A stretch of 64,000 nt of DNA from Saccharothrix carnea (GCF_003014735.1 NZ_PYAX01000012.1:1-64000), one strand, 5' to 3'; shown: positions 31,105-41,555, counted from the first letter of the stretch. Notes: generated by a model from the letters alone, not told the origin. Made by a program: numbers and translations.

Positions 31105-31177
31105 CCATCGCTTCGCAGGGGTCCCCGCCCAGGGGATCCCTTGTCTTCATTCTCCCAGAGGGGTACGACAATTCCGG
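31105..31177 (-). repeat. Dispersed repeat, copy A (promoter-leader-ATG shape)
   Basis: This 73-bp sequence matches 49701-49772 at about 86 percent with one single-base indel. Read on the minus strand it shows TTGTCGTAC (31163-31171), 8 bp, GAGAAT (31149-31154), a GC-rich leader with CAGGGG/CCCCTG complementarity, and an ATG (31106-31108). The arrangement resembles a RecA-NDp/PafBC-type promoter (TTGTCRGTG-N8-TANNNT) with leader. Nothing recognisable is encoded behind the ATG here. Confidence 0.7.
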
Positions 31178-31244
31178 GCGGTCGAGTCCGTTCCGGCGGC
31201 GAAGCGCGAGGTGGAGCGGCTCCACGTCGACCGAAGGCCCGTCA

Positions 31245-32648
31245 GTGCGTAACTTCGGTGGGGTGACCTCTGACCTTCCCACCACCGCAGGCGCCCTCCG
31301 CGCGGCCGGTTACCTGCCGCGCGGGGTCAAGGCCGAGATCCGGGAGAACCTCCTCTCCGCCCTCCGCGACGGCCGCGACCCGTGGCCCGGCATCGTCGGC
31401 TTCGACCGCACCGTCCTGCCCCAGCTGGAGCGCGCCCTCCTCGCGGGCCACGACGTGGTGCTCCTCGGCGAACGCGGCCAGGGCAAGACGCGGCTGCTGC
31501 GCACCATCGTCGGCCTGCTGGACGAGTGGACCCCGGTCATCGACGGCGCCGAGCTGAACGAGCACCCGCTCGACCCCATCACGCCCGAGTCGAAGCGCCG
31601 CGCGAAGGAGCTGGGTGACGACCTGCCGGTGACGTGGAAGCACCGCGACGAGCGGTTCGCCGAGAAGCTCGCCACGCCGGACACGAGCGTCGGCGACCTG
31701 GTCGGCGACGTCGACCCGGTCAAGGTCGCCCAGGGCCGCAGCCTCGGCGACCCGGAGACCATCCACTACGGCCTGCTGCCCCGCTCCCACCGCGGCGTCA
31801 TCGCCGTCAACGAACTGCCCGACCTGGCCGAACGCATCCAGGTCGCCCTGCTGAACGTGATGGAGGAACGCGACATCCAGATCCGCGGCTACACGCTGCG
31901 GCTCCCGCTGGACGTCCTCCTCGTCGCCACCGCGAACCCCGAGGACTACACCAACCGCGGCCGGATCATCACGCCGCTCAAGGACCGCTTCGGCGCCGAG
32001 ATCCGCACCCACTACCCGCTGGAGATCTCCGCCGAGGTCGACCTGGTCCGCCAGGAGGCCCACCTGGTCGCCGAGGTCGGCGACCACCTGCTGGAGATCA
32101 TCGCCCGGTTCGTGCGGCACCTGCGCGAGTCGTCCTCGATCGACCAGCGCTCCGGCGTCTCGGCGCGGTTCGCGGTCGCGGCGGCGGAGACGGTGGCCGC
32201 GAGCGCCCTGCGCCGCAGCGCGCTGATCGGCGAGAACCCGCCCATCGCCCGCCCGGTCGACCTGGAGTCGGTGCCCGAGGTGCTGCGCGGCAAGCTGGAG
32301 TTCGAGGCCGGTGAGGAGGGCCGCGAGCAGGAGGTGCTGGTCCACCTGCTGCGCCGGGCCATCGCGGACACGGCGCGGTCCACGTTCGCGGGGGTCGACC
32401 TGCGCCCGTTGGCCGAGCTGGTGTCCGACGGCCACCCGGTCGCCACCGGTGAGCGCGTCCACCCCGGTGACCTGCTGGCCGCCCTGCCGGAGCTGCCCGT
32501 GCTGCACGACGTGGCGCAAAGGGTCGGCGCCGGCCCCAAGGACCCGGCGGGACGCATCGCGTCGGCCGTCGAGCTGGCGCTCGAATCGCTCTACCTCACC
32601 CGTCAGCTCTCCAAGAGCGGCGACGACGACCGAACGGTGTACGGATGA
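31245..32648 (+). CDS. MoxR/ChlI-like AAA+ ATPase
   Basis: The 467-residue protein has Walker A GERGQGKT (75-82, Lys81), the sensor region LLVATANPEDYTNRGRIITPLKDRFG and the Walker B-like HRGVIAVNEL. It resembles the magnesium-chelatase-I/MoxR group. These ATPases usually act with a VWA-domain partner to remodel or load a metal into target proteins. The VWA gene follows with an ATGA overlap. GTG at 31245 has GAAGG upstream; GTG at 31263 is the alternative. The target is unknown. Confidence 0.87.
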   Translation: MRNFGGVTSDLPTTAGALRAAGYLPRGVKAEIRENLLSALRDGRDPWPGIVGFDRTVLPQLERALLAGHDVVLLGERGQGKTRLLRTIVGLLDEWTPVIDGAELNEHPLDPITPESKRRAKELGDDLPVTWKHRDERFAEKLATPDTSVGDLVGDVDPVKVAQGRSLGDPETIHYGLLPRSHRGVIAVNELPDLAERIQVALLNVMEERDIQIRGYTLRLPLDVLLVATANPEDYTNRGRIITPLKDRFGAEIRTHYPLEISAEVDLVRQEAHLVAEVGDHLLEIIARFVRHLRESSSIDQRSGVSARFAVAAAETVAASALRRSALIGENPPIARPVDLESVPEVLRGKLEFEAGEEGREQEVLVHLLRRAIADTARSTFAGVDLRPLAELVSDGHPVATGERVHPGDLLAALPELPVLHDVAQRVGAGPKDPAGRIASAVELALESLYLTRQLSKSGDDDRTVYG

Positions 32649-34579
32649 GCAGCTACCGCTACGGCCGGTACGTCGACGGGCCCGACCCGCTGGCCCCGCC
32701 GACCGACCTGCGCGCGGCCATGGACGAGCTCGGCCGTGAAGTCATGGAGGGCGCCTCACCCGCCTCGGCGCTGCGCGAGCTGCTGCGCCGCGGCCTGCCC
32801 GGCACCCGCGGCCTGGACGACCTGACCGCACGGCTGTGGCAGAAGCGCGCCGCCCTCACCCGGCGCCACCGGCTGGACGGCACGCTGCAGGAGATCCAGC
32901 GGCTGCTGGCGGAGGCCCTGGCCGCCGAACGGGCCGCGCTGTTCCCCGACCCGGACGACGAGGCCCGGTTCCGCGAGGCCCGGCTGGACGCGTTGCCGCA
33001 GTCGACCGCGGCGGCGGTGAGCGAGCTGGCCGAGTACGACTGGCGCTCGCCGCAGGCCCGCGAGTCCTACGAGCAGATCCGCAACCTGCTCGGCCGTGAG
33101 TTGATGGACCAGCGGTTCCAGGGCATGAAGCAGGCCATGGAGAACGTCCGGCCCGAGGACGTCCAGCGCATCCAGAACATGCTCGGCGACCTCAACGACC
33201 TGCTCGCCGCGCACGCCGCCGGCGAGGACACGGGCGAGCGGTTCGAGCGGTTCATGCGCGAGCACGGCGAGTTCTTCCCGGAGAACCCGAAGTCGGTGGA
33301 CGAGCTGGTCGACGCGCTGGCCGCCCGGTCCGCCGCCGCCCAGCGCATGATGAACTCGATGTCCGACGAACAGCGCGAACAGCTGTCGGCGTTGTCGCAG
33401 CAGGCTTTCGGCAACTCGGGCGTCGGCGCGCAGCTCTCGCAGCTGGACGCCCTGCTGCAAGGGCTGCGGCCGGGTGAGGACTGGAACGGCTCGGCGCGGT
33501 TCCGCGGCAACAACCCGCTGGGGCTGGGCGAGGGCGCGCAGGCGATGGCGGACCTGGCCGAGATGGACGCGTTGGCCGAGCAGCTGTCGCAGGCCTACCC
33601 CGGCGCGCGGCTGGAGGACATCGACCTGGAAGCGCTGGTCCGGCAGCTCGGCCCGGAGGCGGGCTTGGACGCGCGGCGCCTGGCCGAGCTCGAGCGCGAG
33701 CTGCGGGCCCAGAACCTGCTGGAACGCGCGCCGGACGGCTCGCTGCGGCTGACGCCGAAGGCGTTGCGGCGGTTGGGCGAGGCGGCGTTGCGCGGTGTGC
33801 TCGACAGCGCGCGCGAGCAGGGCCAACGGGACAACTCGTCCGCCGGCGCGGCCGGTGAGCTGATCGGGTCCACGCGGCCGTGGCAGTTCGGCGACACCGA
33901 GCCGTGGCACGTGCCGCGCACGGTCACCAACGCGGTGCTGCGGTCGGCGGGTGGTCCCGTCCGGCTCGACGTGGTCGACGTCGAGGTCAGCGAGACCGAG
34001 CAGCGGTCACGGGCGGCGGTCGCGCTGTGCGTGGACACGTCCTGGTCGATGGTGCAGGACGGCCGCTGGGTGCCGATGAAGCGGACCGCGCTGGCGTTGC
34101 ACCACCTGGTGCGCACCCGGTTCCGCACCGACGCGCTGGAGCTGATCACGTTCGGCCGGCACGCCGAGACCGTCGACATCGGTCAGCTCACCGCGCTGGA
34201 AGGGGTGTGGGAGCAGGGCACGAACCTGCACCACGCGCTGCTGCTGGCCGGTCGGCACGTGCGCAAGCACCCCGACGCGCAGCCGGTCGTGCTGGTGGTG
34301 ACCGACGGTGAGCCGACCGCGCACCTGGAAGCGAGCGGCGACGCCGAGTTCCACTACCCGCCGTTGGAGCGGACCATCGGCAAGACCCTGGTCGAGGTCG
34401 ACGCCCTGGCCAGACTCGGCGCGTCGATCACGGTGTTCCGGCTGGGCGACGACCCGAGGCTGGCCAGGTTCGTGGACGCGGTGGCCCGGCGGTCCGGCGG
34501 CCGGGTCGTCGCACCGGACGAGGACGGCCTGGGCGCGGCCGTGGTCAGCGACTACCTGAGGTCGCGCAAGCGCCGCTGA
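32645..34579 (+). CDS. VWA-domain protein, partner of the MoxR-like ATPase
   Basis: The 644-residue protein has a long helical, charged first part (about 1-420, no membrane segment) and a C-terminal VWA domain with the MIDAS motif D-x-S-x-S in CVDTSWSM (Asp464, Ser466, Ser468). The pairing with an AAA+ ATPase by a four-base overlap matches the BchI/BchD-like ATPase-VWA systems. It is probably cytoplasmic. The substrate remains unknown. Confidence 0.87.
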   Translation: MSSYRYGRYVDGPDPLAPPTDLRAAMDELGREVMEGASPASALRELLRRGLPGTRGLDDLTARLWQKRAALTRRHRLDGTLQEIQRLLAEALAAERAALFPDPDDEARFREARLDALPQSTAAAVSELAEYDWRSPQARESYEQIRNLLGRELMDQRFQGMKQAMENVRPEDVQRIQNMLGDLNDLLAAHAAGEDTGERFERFMREHGEFFPENPKSVDELVDALAARSAAAQRMMNSMSDEQREQLSALSQQAFGNSGVGAQLSQLDALLQGLRPGEDWNGSARFRGNNPLGLGEGAQAMADLAEMDALAEQLSQAYPGARLEDIDLEALVRQLGPEAGLDARRLAELERELRAQNLLERAPDGSLRLTPKALRRLGEAALRGVLDSAREQGQRDNSSAGAAGELIGSTRPWQFGDTEPWHVPRTVTNAVLRSAGGPVRLDVVDVEVSETEQRSRAAVALCVDTSWSMVQDGRWVPMKRTALALHHLVRTRFRTDALELITFGRHAETVDIGQLTALEGVWEQGTNLHHALLLAGRHVRKHPDAQPVVLVVTDGEPTAHLEASGDAEFHYPPLERTIGKTLVEVDALARLGASITVFRLGDDPRLARFVDAVARRSGGRVVAPDEDGLGAAVVSDYLRSRKRR

Positions 34580-34610
34580 GCCGCACGGTGTGGTCCGGGG
34601 ATGACCGGCC

Positions 34611-36398
34611 TCAGTCGCGCCGGTCGTCCTTGATCTCGTCCTTGGTCTCGCGTTCCCGTTCGGTCGAGGCCAGGGCCTTCTCCGTGAGCGTGTCCGGTTC
34701 GGCCCGGTGCTTGCCCGGCCTCAGGGAGAAGTGGGACTCGTCGCGCATCCGCTCCACCATGTGCGGGTAGTGCAGTTCGAACGCGGGCCGCTCGGACCGG
34801 ATCCGGGGCAGTTCGGTGAAGTTGTGCCGCGGCGGCGGTGAGCTTGTCGCCCATTCGAGCGAGTTGCCGAAGCCCCACGGGTCGTCGCGCCCGGCCGGGT
34901 CGCCGAACCGGTAGCTGCGCAGCACGTTCCACACGAACGGCAGCACGGACGCGCCCAGCAGGAACGCCCCGATCGTGGAGATGGTGTTCATCAGGGTGAA
35001 CCCGTCCGACTCCAGGTAGTCGGCGTACCGGCGCGGCATGCCGATGTTGCCCAGCCAGTGCTGGATCAGGAACGTCAGGTGGAACCCGAGGAACGTGGTC
35101 CAGAAGTGCAGCTTGCCCAGCGGCTCGTTGAGCATCCGCCCGGTCATCTTGGGGAACCAGAAGTACAGCCCCGCGTACGTGGCGAACACGATCGTGCCGA
35201 ACAGCACGTAGTGGAAGTGCGCCACCACGAAGTACGTGTCGGTGACGTGGAAGTCCAGCGGCGGCGAGGCCAGGATGATGCCGGTCAGCCCGCCGAGCAG
35301 GAACGTGACGAGGAACCCGATGCTGAACAGCATCGGCGTCTCCACGGTGATCTGGCCCTTCCACATGGTGCCGATCCAGTTGAAGAACTTGATGCCGGTC
35401 GGCACCGCGATGAGGAACGTCATCAGCGAGAAGAACGGCAGCAGCACCGCGCCGGTGGCGAACATGTGGTGCGCCCACACCGCCACCGACAGCGCGGCGA
35501 TGGCGAACGTGGCGAAGACCAGCCCCTTGTAGCCGAACAGCGGTTTGCGGCTGAACACCGGGAAGATCTCGCTCACGATGCCGAAGAACGGCAACGCCAC
35601 GATGTAGACCTCCGGGTGGCCGAAGAACCAGAACAGGTGCTGCCACAGGATCACGCCGCCGTTGGCCGGGTCGAACACGTGCGCGCCGAGGTGCCGGTCG
35701 GCGGCCAGCCCCATCAGCGCGGCGGTGAGGATCGGGAACGCGATCAGGATCAGCAGGCTGGTGACGAAGATGTTCCAGGTGAAGATCGGCATCCGGAACA
35801 TGGTCATGCCGGGCGCGCGCAGGCAGCACACCGTGGTCACCATGTTGACCCCGCCGAGGATCGTGCCCAGGCCGGACACCGCCAGGCCCATGATCCACAG
35901 GTCCGGGCCGACGCCCGGCGCGTGCACCGCGCTGCTCAACGGCGTGTACGCGGTCCAGCCGAAGTCCGCCGCGCCGCCCGGGGTGAGGAACCCGGCCATC
36001 ACCGTGAGCCCGCCGAACAGGAACAACCAGTACGAGAGCGCGTTGAGCCGGGGGAACGCCACGTCCGGCGCCCCGATCTGCAGCGGCAGGATGTAGTTGG
36101 CGAACCCGAACAGGATCGGCGTCGCGTACAGCAGCAGCATGATCGTGCCGTGCATGGTGAACAGCTGGTTGTACTGCTCGTTGGACAGGAACTGCATCCC
36201 GGGCCGGGCCAGCTCGCCGCGGATGAGCAGCGCCATCACGCCGCCGACCATGAAGAACACGAACGACGTGCCGAGGTAGAGCAGCCCGATCTGCTTCGGG
36301 TCGGTCGTGCGGAGCAGCCCCAGCAGCACGGCGCCCTTGGCCCGTCGTCGGGCCGCACCCGGGTGGGTGATCACGGGTTCCGGCTTGAGCGCGGTCAT
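34611..36398 (-). CDS. ctaD: Cytochrome c oxidase subunit I
   Basis: The 595-residue protein has 12 or more membrane segments. It has the haem and copper ligands of A-type haem-copper oxidases: the low-spin haem His in [21 protein letters not shown] with the Cu-B His-Tyr pair, [11 protein letters not shown], and the His pair in [15 protein letters not shown]. It is the catalytic subunit that reduces oxygen and pumps protons in the aa3 branch. ATG at 36396-36398 is preceded on its strand by GGAGG. The C-terminal tail (about 60 residues) is charged and cytoplasmic. Other oxidase subunits are not adjacent. Confidence 0.96.
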   Translation of the reverse strand: MTALKPEPVITHPGAARRRAKGAVLLGLLRTTDPKQIGLLYLGTSFVFFMVGGVMALLIRGELARPGMQFLSNEQYNQLFTMHGTIMLLLYATPILFGFANYILPLQIGAPDVAFPRLNALSYWLFLFGGLTVMAGFLTPGGAADFGWTAYTPLSSAVHAPGVGPDLWIMGLAVSGLGTILGGVNMVTTVCCLRAPGMTMFRMPIFTWNIFVTSLLILIAFPILTAALMGLAADRHLGAHVFDPANGGVILWQHLFWFFGHPEVYIVALPFFGIVSEIFPVFSRKPLFGYKGLVFATFAIAALSVAVWAHHMFATGAVLLPFFSLMTFLIAVPTGIKFFNWIGTMWKGQITVETPMLFSIGFLVTFLLGGLTGIILASPPLDFHVTDTYFVVAHFHYVLFGTIVFATYAGLYFWFPKMTGRMLNEPLGKLHFWTTFLGFHLTFLIQHWLGNIGMPRRYADYLESDGFTLMNTISTIGAFLLGASVLPFVWNVLRSYRFGDPAGRDDPWGFGNSLEWATSSPPPRHNFTELPRIRSERPAFELHYPHMVERMRDESHFSLRPGKHRAEPDTLTEKALASTERERETKDEIKDDRRD

Positions 36399-36468
36399 GC
36401 CGCCTCCCTCGTCCCGACGACGTGAGCCAGACCACATCGTCCCCCCGTCCGGGGCACCCGGCAAACGC

Positions 36469-36710
36469 TCAGCCCTGCTCGGGGACGCTGACCTGCTGTT
36501 CCACCGAGCCGGTAGCCCGTTCGAGGAAGCGCAGCAGCTCGACCGGGAACGGCCTGCCGCGACTTGGACCGCTTCATGCTCTCCGGCAGCGCCACGTCCT
36601 CGATCTCGACCCGGTCGATCTCGACGGTCCGGGACACCGCCGGGTTGTCTCATCAGCTCCAAGCCCTGGTCGAGGCGTTCCCGCAGGGCGGACGTTTCGT
36701 CCCTGGTCCG
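36469..36710 (-). pseudogene. Relic of an SPFH/slipin (stomatin-like) gene
   Basis: Three short pieces in different minus-strand frames lie in the same order as in slipin proteins: [17 protein letters not shown], then [26 protein letters not shown], whose core resembles the slipin VEIKDVxLPExMKRxxxRQAE motif, then [18 protein letters not shown] ending in a stop. The regions between them are deleted and no start codon remains. It occupies most of the 335-bp gap between ctaD and mshC. Confidence 0.72.
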
Positions 36711-36733
36711 GCACGCGAGTTAGGGTCGTTGAC

Positions 36734-37972
36734 ATGCAGACCTGGTCATCCACTCCTGTCCCGCGGGTAGCGGGGGAGCCGCGTCCGTTGCGGCTGTTCG
36801 ACACCGCCGCCGGCGAGGTGCGCCCGACCGCTCCCGGCGCCACCGCCAGGCTGTACGTCTGCGGCATCACCCCCTACGACGCGACGCACCTGGGTCACGC
36901 GGCCACCTACCTGGCGTTCGACCTGGTCCACCGGGTGTGGCTGGACAACGGCCACGACGTGCACTACGTGCAGAACGTGACCGACATCGACGACCCGCTG
37001 CTGGAGCGGGCCGAGCGCGACCAGGACGACTGGGTGGTCCTCGGCATGCGGGAGACCGCACTGTTCCGCGAGGACATGGTGGCGCTGCGCGTGCTGCCGC
37101 CGCGCGACTACGTGGGCGCGGTCGACGCGATCCCCGAGGTGGTCGAGGTCATCGCGAAGCTGCTGTCCGGTGGCTACGCGTACCGGGTCGACGACCCGGA
37201 GTACCCGGACGTGTACTTCGACCACACGGCGACCGGGCGGTTCGGCTACGAGTCGAACTACGACCTGGAGACGATGGGCAGGTACTTCGCCGAACGGGGC
37301 GGCGACCCGGACCGGCCGGGCAAGCGCCACCCGCTGGACGCGCTGCTGTGGCGTGCCGCCCGACCGGGTGAGCCGTCGTGGCCCTCGGAGCTGGGTGACG
37401 GCAGGCCCGGCTGGCACATCGAGTGCAGCGCCATCGCGCTGAACCGGCTCGGCACGTCGTTCGACGTGCAGGGCGGCGGCTCGGACCTGATCTTCCCGCA
37501 CCACGAGTTCTCCGCCGCGCACGCCGAGGCGGTGACCGGCGAGCACCCGTTCGCCCGGCACTACGTGCACGCGGGCATGATCGGGCTGGACGGCGAGAAG
37601 ATGTCCAAGTCGCGCGGCAACCTGGTGTTCGTGTCCAAGCTGCGGGCGGAGAAGGTCGACCCGAACGCGGTGCGGCTGGCGTTGTTCGCGGGCCACTACC
37701 GCACCGACCGGCCGTGGAGCGCGCAGCTGCTGGCCGAGGCCGAGGCCAGGCTGGCGAAGTGGCGGCTGGCGGCGGCCCTGCCGACCGGGCCGAGCGCGGT
37801 CGCCACCGTGGCCCGGTTGCGCGACCACCTCAGCGACGACCTCGACACGCCCCGCGCGCTGGCCGCGCTGGACGCGTGGGCGGCCGAGGCCCTGTCGACC
37901 GGCGGCTCGGACCAGACCGGCCCGACCCTGTTCCGGGCGGCTGTCGACTCGCTGCTGGGCGTGGACGTCTGA
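36734..37972 (+). CDS. mshC: Mycothiol ligase (cysteine:GlcN-inositol ligase)
   Basis: The 412-residue class I aminoacyl-tRNA-synthetase-like enzyme has [16 protein letters not shown] (41-56, HIGH-type motif) and EKMSKS (KMSKS at 289-293), with the MshC-specific N-terminus [10 protein letters not shown]. It joins cysteine to GlcN-inositol in mycothiol synthesis, the main low-molecular thiol of actinobacteria. Cysteinyl-tRNA synthetase is the relative; the length, start and ending favour MshC. The gene is monocistronic, with a terminator behind it. Confidence 0.96.
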   Translation: MQTWSSTPVPRVAGEPRPLRLFDTAAGEVRPTAPGATARLYVCGITPYDATHLGHAATYLAFDLVHRVWLDNGHDVHYVQNVTDIDDPLLERAERDQDDWVVLGMRETALFREDMVALRVLPPRDYVGAVDAIPEVVEVIAKLLSGGYAYRVDDPEYPDVYFDHTATGRFGYESNYDLETMGRYFAERGGDPDRPGKRHPLDALLWRAARPGEPSWPSELGDGRPGWHIECSAIALNRLGTSFDVQGGGSDLIFPHHEFSAAHAEAVTGEHPFARHYVHAGMIGLDGEKMSKSRGNLVFVSKLRAEKVDPNAVRLALFAGHYRTDRPWSAQLLAEAEARLAKWRLAAALPTGPSAVATVARLRDHLSDDLDTPRALAALDAWAAEALSTGGSDQTGPTLFRAAVDSLLGVDV

Positions 37973-37982
37973 CCTGAGGAGC

Positions 37983-38012
37983 GGGGCCGCCCCCCGATCG
38001 GGAGGCGGCCCC
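37983..38012. terminator. Bidirectional terminator between mshC and protease gene
   Basis: GGGGCCGCC (37983-37991) pairs with GGCGGCCCC (38004-38012), with an inner palindromic CCCGATCGGG. It serves two convergent genes. Confidence 0.8.
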
Positions 38013-38026
38013 ACCGCTGGTCAGGC

Positions 38027-39832
38027 TCAGACGTCGAGCGTCCAGCTGTTGAGGTACCCGGTGTCGAAGGTCGCCACGTCGCGGACGCGCAGCTTCCAGG
38101 TGCCCGCGGCGGCCTCGGAGGAGGCGTTCACGGTGTACGAGCGGTTGATGTTGTCGGCGCTGCCGCCGCTGCGGTTGTGCAGGTTGTAGACCGAGCCGTC
38201 CGGCGCGACCAGGTCCACGATCAGGTCACCGATGTAGGTGTGCACGATGGTGACCTGCACGGTGGTGGTGGCCGAGGCGTTGGCGGCGCAGGTCAGCGCG
38301 ATCGTGCTGGAGACGTCGGAGTTGTCGCCGATCGTCACGTCGGTGCCGTTGGTGACCGGGTCGCAGCCGCCGCCGGTGGACGTGATCGCCCACGAGAACG
38401 TGGTGCTGCCGGTGCGCGACGCCGAGTCGGTCGCGGTCGCCGTCACCGAGTACGTGCCCACGGTCGTCGGCGTGCCGCTGATCAGGCCCGAGGAGCTGAT
38501 CGACAGGCCGGCCGGGAGACCGGTGGCCGAGAACGTGTACGGCGCGGTGCCGCCGGTGGCGGACAGCTGCAGGCTGACCGCGGTGCCGACGACGGTCGAC
38601 CGGTTGCCCGGGTTGGTCACGGTCGGGCCGCCGGGGGTCGCCGTGCCGGTGAACAGCAGCTTGTTCGGCGAGCCGGTGCCCGGGCTGGTGACCTTGTCGG
38701 CGGTGGCGGCGGCGACGATCGCCGCGTTCACCGTCGGCGGGGTCGCGGTCGGGTTGTCCGCCAGGTAGAGCGCGGCGGCGCCCGCGACGTGCGGCGACGC
38801 CATCGACGTGCCGCTGATCGTGTTGGTGGAGGTGTCGTTGGTCATCCACGCCGAGGTGATGTTCTGGCCGGGCGCGAACAGGTCGGTGCAGGTGCCCCAG
38901 TTGGAGAACGAGGCGCGCGCGTCGGTGTTCGCGGACGCGTTCACGCTCAGCGCCTCGGCGACCCGGGCCGGGGAGTAGTTGCACGCGTTGGCGTTGGAGT
39001 TGCCCGACGCCACCGCGTAGGTGATGCCCGCGGCGATGGAGTTGCGCACCGCGGTGTCCAGGGCGGTGTCGACGCCGCCACCCAGCGACATGTTCGCGAC
39101 CGCGGGCTTGACGGCGTTCTGGGTGACCCAGTTGACGCCGTTCACCACGCCCGCCGTGGTGCCGGAACCGGCGCAGTTGAGCACCTTGACCGCGATCAGC
39201 TGCACGCCCTTGGCCACGCCGTGGGCCGTGCCGCCGACCGTGCCGGCGACGTGCGTGCCGTGGCCGTTGCAGTCGGTGTTGTTGGTGTCGACGGTGTTGG
39301 TGCCCCAGGTGGCCCGGCCGCCGAAGTCCGAGTGCGAGGTCCGGATGCCGGTGTCGATGATGTACGCCCGCACGTTGCCCGCGGTCGTCGAGTAGTTGTA
39401 GGCGCTGTCCAGCGGCAGGTCGCGCTGGTCGATGCGGTCCAGGCCCCACGACGGCGGGTTGGGCTGCACGGCGTTGATCGAGATCGGCAGGTCGGCCTGC
39501 ACGAACGCGACCCGCGGGTCGGCGGCCAGGCGCCTCGCCTGCGCCGCGGACATGGTGGCGTGGAAGCCGTTGAGCGCGTGCTGCCAGGCCACGCGGACCT
39601 GGCCGCCGTACTTGTCGACCAGCGAGGACGCGGTCGACGCGGACGCGGACCTCGCCGACATCGCGTCGTTGAGTGCCACGACGTAGGAGCCGGGGACGGC
39701 GTCGGCGCGCTCCGCGCCGAGCACGTCGCCCTCGGCGGCCGCCACTCCGGCGTTCGAGAAGGCCAGCGCGGCGGCCGACACGGCGGCCAGGCCGAGCACG
39801 GCCAGTCTTCTGGTGGTTCGGGCGTCTCCCAT
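38027..39832 (-). CDS. Secreted subtilisin-like protease with P domain
   Basis: The 601-residue preproprotein has a signal peptide (about 1-33), an I9-type propeptide (about 47-118) and an S8 catalytic domain with Asp160 (YIIDTGI), His191 (NGHGTHVAG) and Ser343 (GTSMASPHVAG). It continues with an Ig-like putative module (about 405-490, SATGLPAGLSISSSGLISGT) and a C-terminal P domain with the conserved IGDLIVDLVAPDGS. The proteinase K-like triad context suggests a broad extracellular protease matured by self-cleavage. ATG at 39830-39832 has GGGAGA upstream. Confidence 0.95.
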   Translation of the reverse strand: MGDARTTRRLAVLGLAAVSAAALAFSNAGVAAAEGDVLGAERADAVPGSYVVALNDAMSARSASASTASSLVDKYGGQVRVAWQHALNGFHATMSAAQARRLAADPRVAFVQADLPISINAVQPNPPSWGLDRIDQRDLPLDSAYNYSTTAGNVRAYIIDTGIRTSHSDFGGRATWGTNTVDTNNTDCNGHGTHVAGTVGGTAHGVAKGVQLIAVKVLNCAGSGTTAGVVNGVNWVTQNAVKPAVANMSLGGGVDTALDTAVRNSIAAGITYAVASGNSNANACNYSPARVAEALSVNASANTDARASFSNWGTCTDLFAPGQNITSAWMTNDTSTNTISGTSMASPHVAGAAALYLADNPTATPPTVNAAIVAAATADKVTSPGTGSPNKLLFTGTATPGGPTVTNPGNRSTVVGTAVSLQLSATGGTAPYTFSATGLPAGLSISSSGLISGTPTTVGTYSVTATATDSASRTGSTTFSWAITSTGGGCDPVTNGTDVTIGDNSDVSSTIALTCAANASATTTVQVTIVHTYIGDLIVDLVAPDGSVYNLHNRSGGSADNINRSYTVNASSEAAAGTWKLRVRDVATFDTGYLNSWTLDV

Positions 39833-40030
39833 GGCAGGGTTCTCCCTTTTCGGGCAGGGCTGCGCGGCCGTGCCGGGCGGGTGCGCCGGTCGGCCGTGCG
39901 ATGCAGGGGATGGGACGTCCGCGCGAACGGGTGGAGCGACCTGGTCACTTGCATGGTCGGGAGAAAACCGGCCGCCCGTTAGCGCCGATAGTCGTAACTA
40001 CGTCGAATCGAGAGCTGTCGGTACGGCCCG

Positions 40031-40540
40031 TCAGGACCGGTCGGCCGAGTCCCGTGCGCCCAGTCGCTCATCCCGGTACGCCCGCCAGTGCTTGAGCAGG
40101 TTCGGCAGCTCGGCGTGGACGAACTCGAAGAACATGAGCGTCTCCGCGATCCGCTTGCCCGCGGGCGTGTCCGGGCCGAGCACGCCGATGCCCTCGTTGA
40201 GCGGACCGGACCACCGGCGGAGCATCTCGTCGCGGCGGAACAGCGCCTCGTACCAGACGTCGTCGAACACCCGGTAGAGGTCGCGGCGGGAGCCGGTCTC
40301 GCGCTCCCGGCTGACCAGGTTCATCTGGGCCAGGTAGCGGACCGCACCGGAGATCGCGGCGGGCGACACGCGCAGCAGGTCGGCCAGCTCGGCGGCGGTC
40401 AGCTCGCCGGAGTCGGTGGCCAGCAGGGCGACGAACACGCGCGCCGGCATCCTCGGCATGCCGGACTCCGCGAACACCGCGCCGAAGCGCTCGATGAAGC
40501 GCAGCACCGCCTGATCGTCCCGCTCGCCCACCTGAGTCAC
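40031..40540 (-). CDS. GbsR/MarR-type transcriptional regulator
   Basis: The 169-residue protein has a winged helix (GELTAAELADLLRVSPAAISGAVRYLAQMNLVSRERE) followed by a helical dimer part, the layout of GbsR-like regulators. GTG at 40538-40540 is preferred; the same frame continues upstream to an ATG inside the divergent promoter. It is divergent from an ABC exporter operon and likely represses it through the inverted repeat at 40599. Confidence 0.86.
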   Translation of the reverse strand: MTQVGERDDQAVLRFIERFGAVFAESGMPRMPARVFVALLATDSGELTAAELADLLRVSPAAISGAVRYLAQMNLVSRERETGSRRDLYRVFDDVWYEALFRRDEMLRRWSGPLNEGIGVLGPDTPAGKRIAETLMFFEFVHAELPNLLKHWRAYRDERLGARDSADRS

Positions 40541-40598
40541 CGCCGGATCATCCCCTCGTGGTACCTGGAACCGGAGGCAGTTTATACGCTTCCTTAAC

Positions 40599-40614
40599 TT
40601 CACGACTTTGTGAA
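40599..40614. promoter_or_regulatory. Candidate operator between regulator and ABC exporter
   Basis: TTCACGACTTTGTGAA is an inverted repeat (TTCAC-N6-GTGAA) in the 94-bp AT-richer divergent region, 20 bp before the ABC ATPase start. Binding by the divergent GbsR-type regulator is inferred. Confidence 0.6.
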
Positions 40615-40634
40615 ATGACTGTAGCTTACCTGCC

Positions 40635-41555
40635 ATGACTGCTGCGATATCCGTGTCGGGCCTGGTCAAGACCTTCGGCCCGACGCGTGCCCTGGACGGT
40701 CTGGACCTGACCGTCCAGGAGGGTGAGGTGCACGGCTTCCTGGGCCCCAACGGGTCGGGCAAGTCGACCACCATCCGGGTCCTGTTGGGCCTGCTGCGCG
40801 CCGACTCCGGTGCCGCGTCGCTGCTGGGCGGCGACCCGTGGCGCGACACCGCCGAGCTGCACCGCAGGCTCGCCTACGTGCCCGGCGACGTGAGCCTGTG
40901 GCCGAACCTGACCGGCGGCGAGGTGATCGACCTGCTGGGCAGGCTGCGCGGCGGGCTGAACGAGAAGCGCCGCGCCGAGCTGCTGGAGCGCTTCGAGCTG
41001 GACCCGCGCAAGAAGGGCCGCACCTACTCCAAGGGCAACCGGCAGAAGGTGGCCCTGGTCGCGGCGCTGGCCTCGGACGTGGAGCTGCTGATCCTGGACG
41101 AGCCGACCTCCGGGCTGGACCCGCTGATGGAGGCCGTGTTCCAGGAGTGCGTCAACGAGCTGCGCGGCGAGCGGACCGTGCTGCTGTCCAGCCACATCCT
41201 GGCCGAGGTCGAGGCGCTGTGCGACCGGGTCAGCATCATCCGCAACGGCCGCACGGTGGAGACCGGCACGCTGGCCGACCTGCGCCACCTCACCCGCACC
41301 AGCGTCTCGGCCGAGCTGGTCGGCGCGCCGGACGGGCTGGCCGGCCTGCCCGGCGTGCACGACCTGGCGGTCGACGGCACGCGGGTGCGGTTCGAGGTCG
41401 ACACCGACCACCTGGACACGGCGCTGCGCGCGTTGGTCGGCAGCGGCGTCCGTGCGCTGACCAGCCAGCCGCCGACGCTGGAGGAGCTGTTCCTGCGCCA
41501 CTACGAGGACGAGCTGCCGTCCGGTGGCACGGTCGAAGGGGTGATGTCGTCGTGA
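40635..41555 (+). CDS. ABC exporter ATP-binding protein
   Basis: The 306-residue ATPase has Walker [10 protein letters not shown] (37-45), a signature-like [11 protein letters not shown], Walker [13 protein letters not shown] and the His-loop [11 protein letters not shown]. The signature is the variant YSKGN instead of LSGGQ, common in actinobacterial drug and polyketide exporters of the tetronasin type. It forms a pair with the next gene by four-base overlap. Confidence 0.94.
   Translation: MTAAISVSGLVKTFGPTRALDGLDLTVQEGEVHGFLGPNGSGKSTTIRVLLGLLRADSGAASLLGGDPWRDTAELHRRLAYVPGDVSLWPNLTGGEVIDLLGRLRGGLNEKRRAELLERFELDPRKKGRTYSKGNRQKVALVAALASDVELLILDEPTSGLDPLMEAVFQECVNELRGERTVLLSSHILAEVEALCDRVSIIRNGRTVETGTLADLRHLTRTSVSAELVGAPDGLAGLPGVHDLAVDGTRVRFEVDTDHLDTALRALVGSGVRALTSQPPTLEELFLRHYEDELPSGGTVEGVMSS

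Noticed and set aside
28106-31285. A 1,059-codon open frame on the minus strand opposite the CBM2-GH6 and phosphotransferase genes
   Set aside because: Its composition (Arg, Val, Gly, His-rich) is that of an antisense frame in GC-rich DNA. It runs through a terminator, two CebR boxes and the dispersed repeat, and has no recognisable domain.
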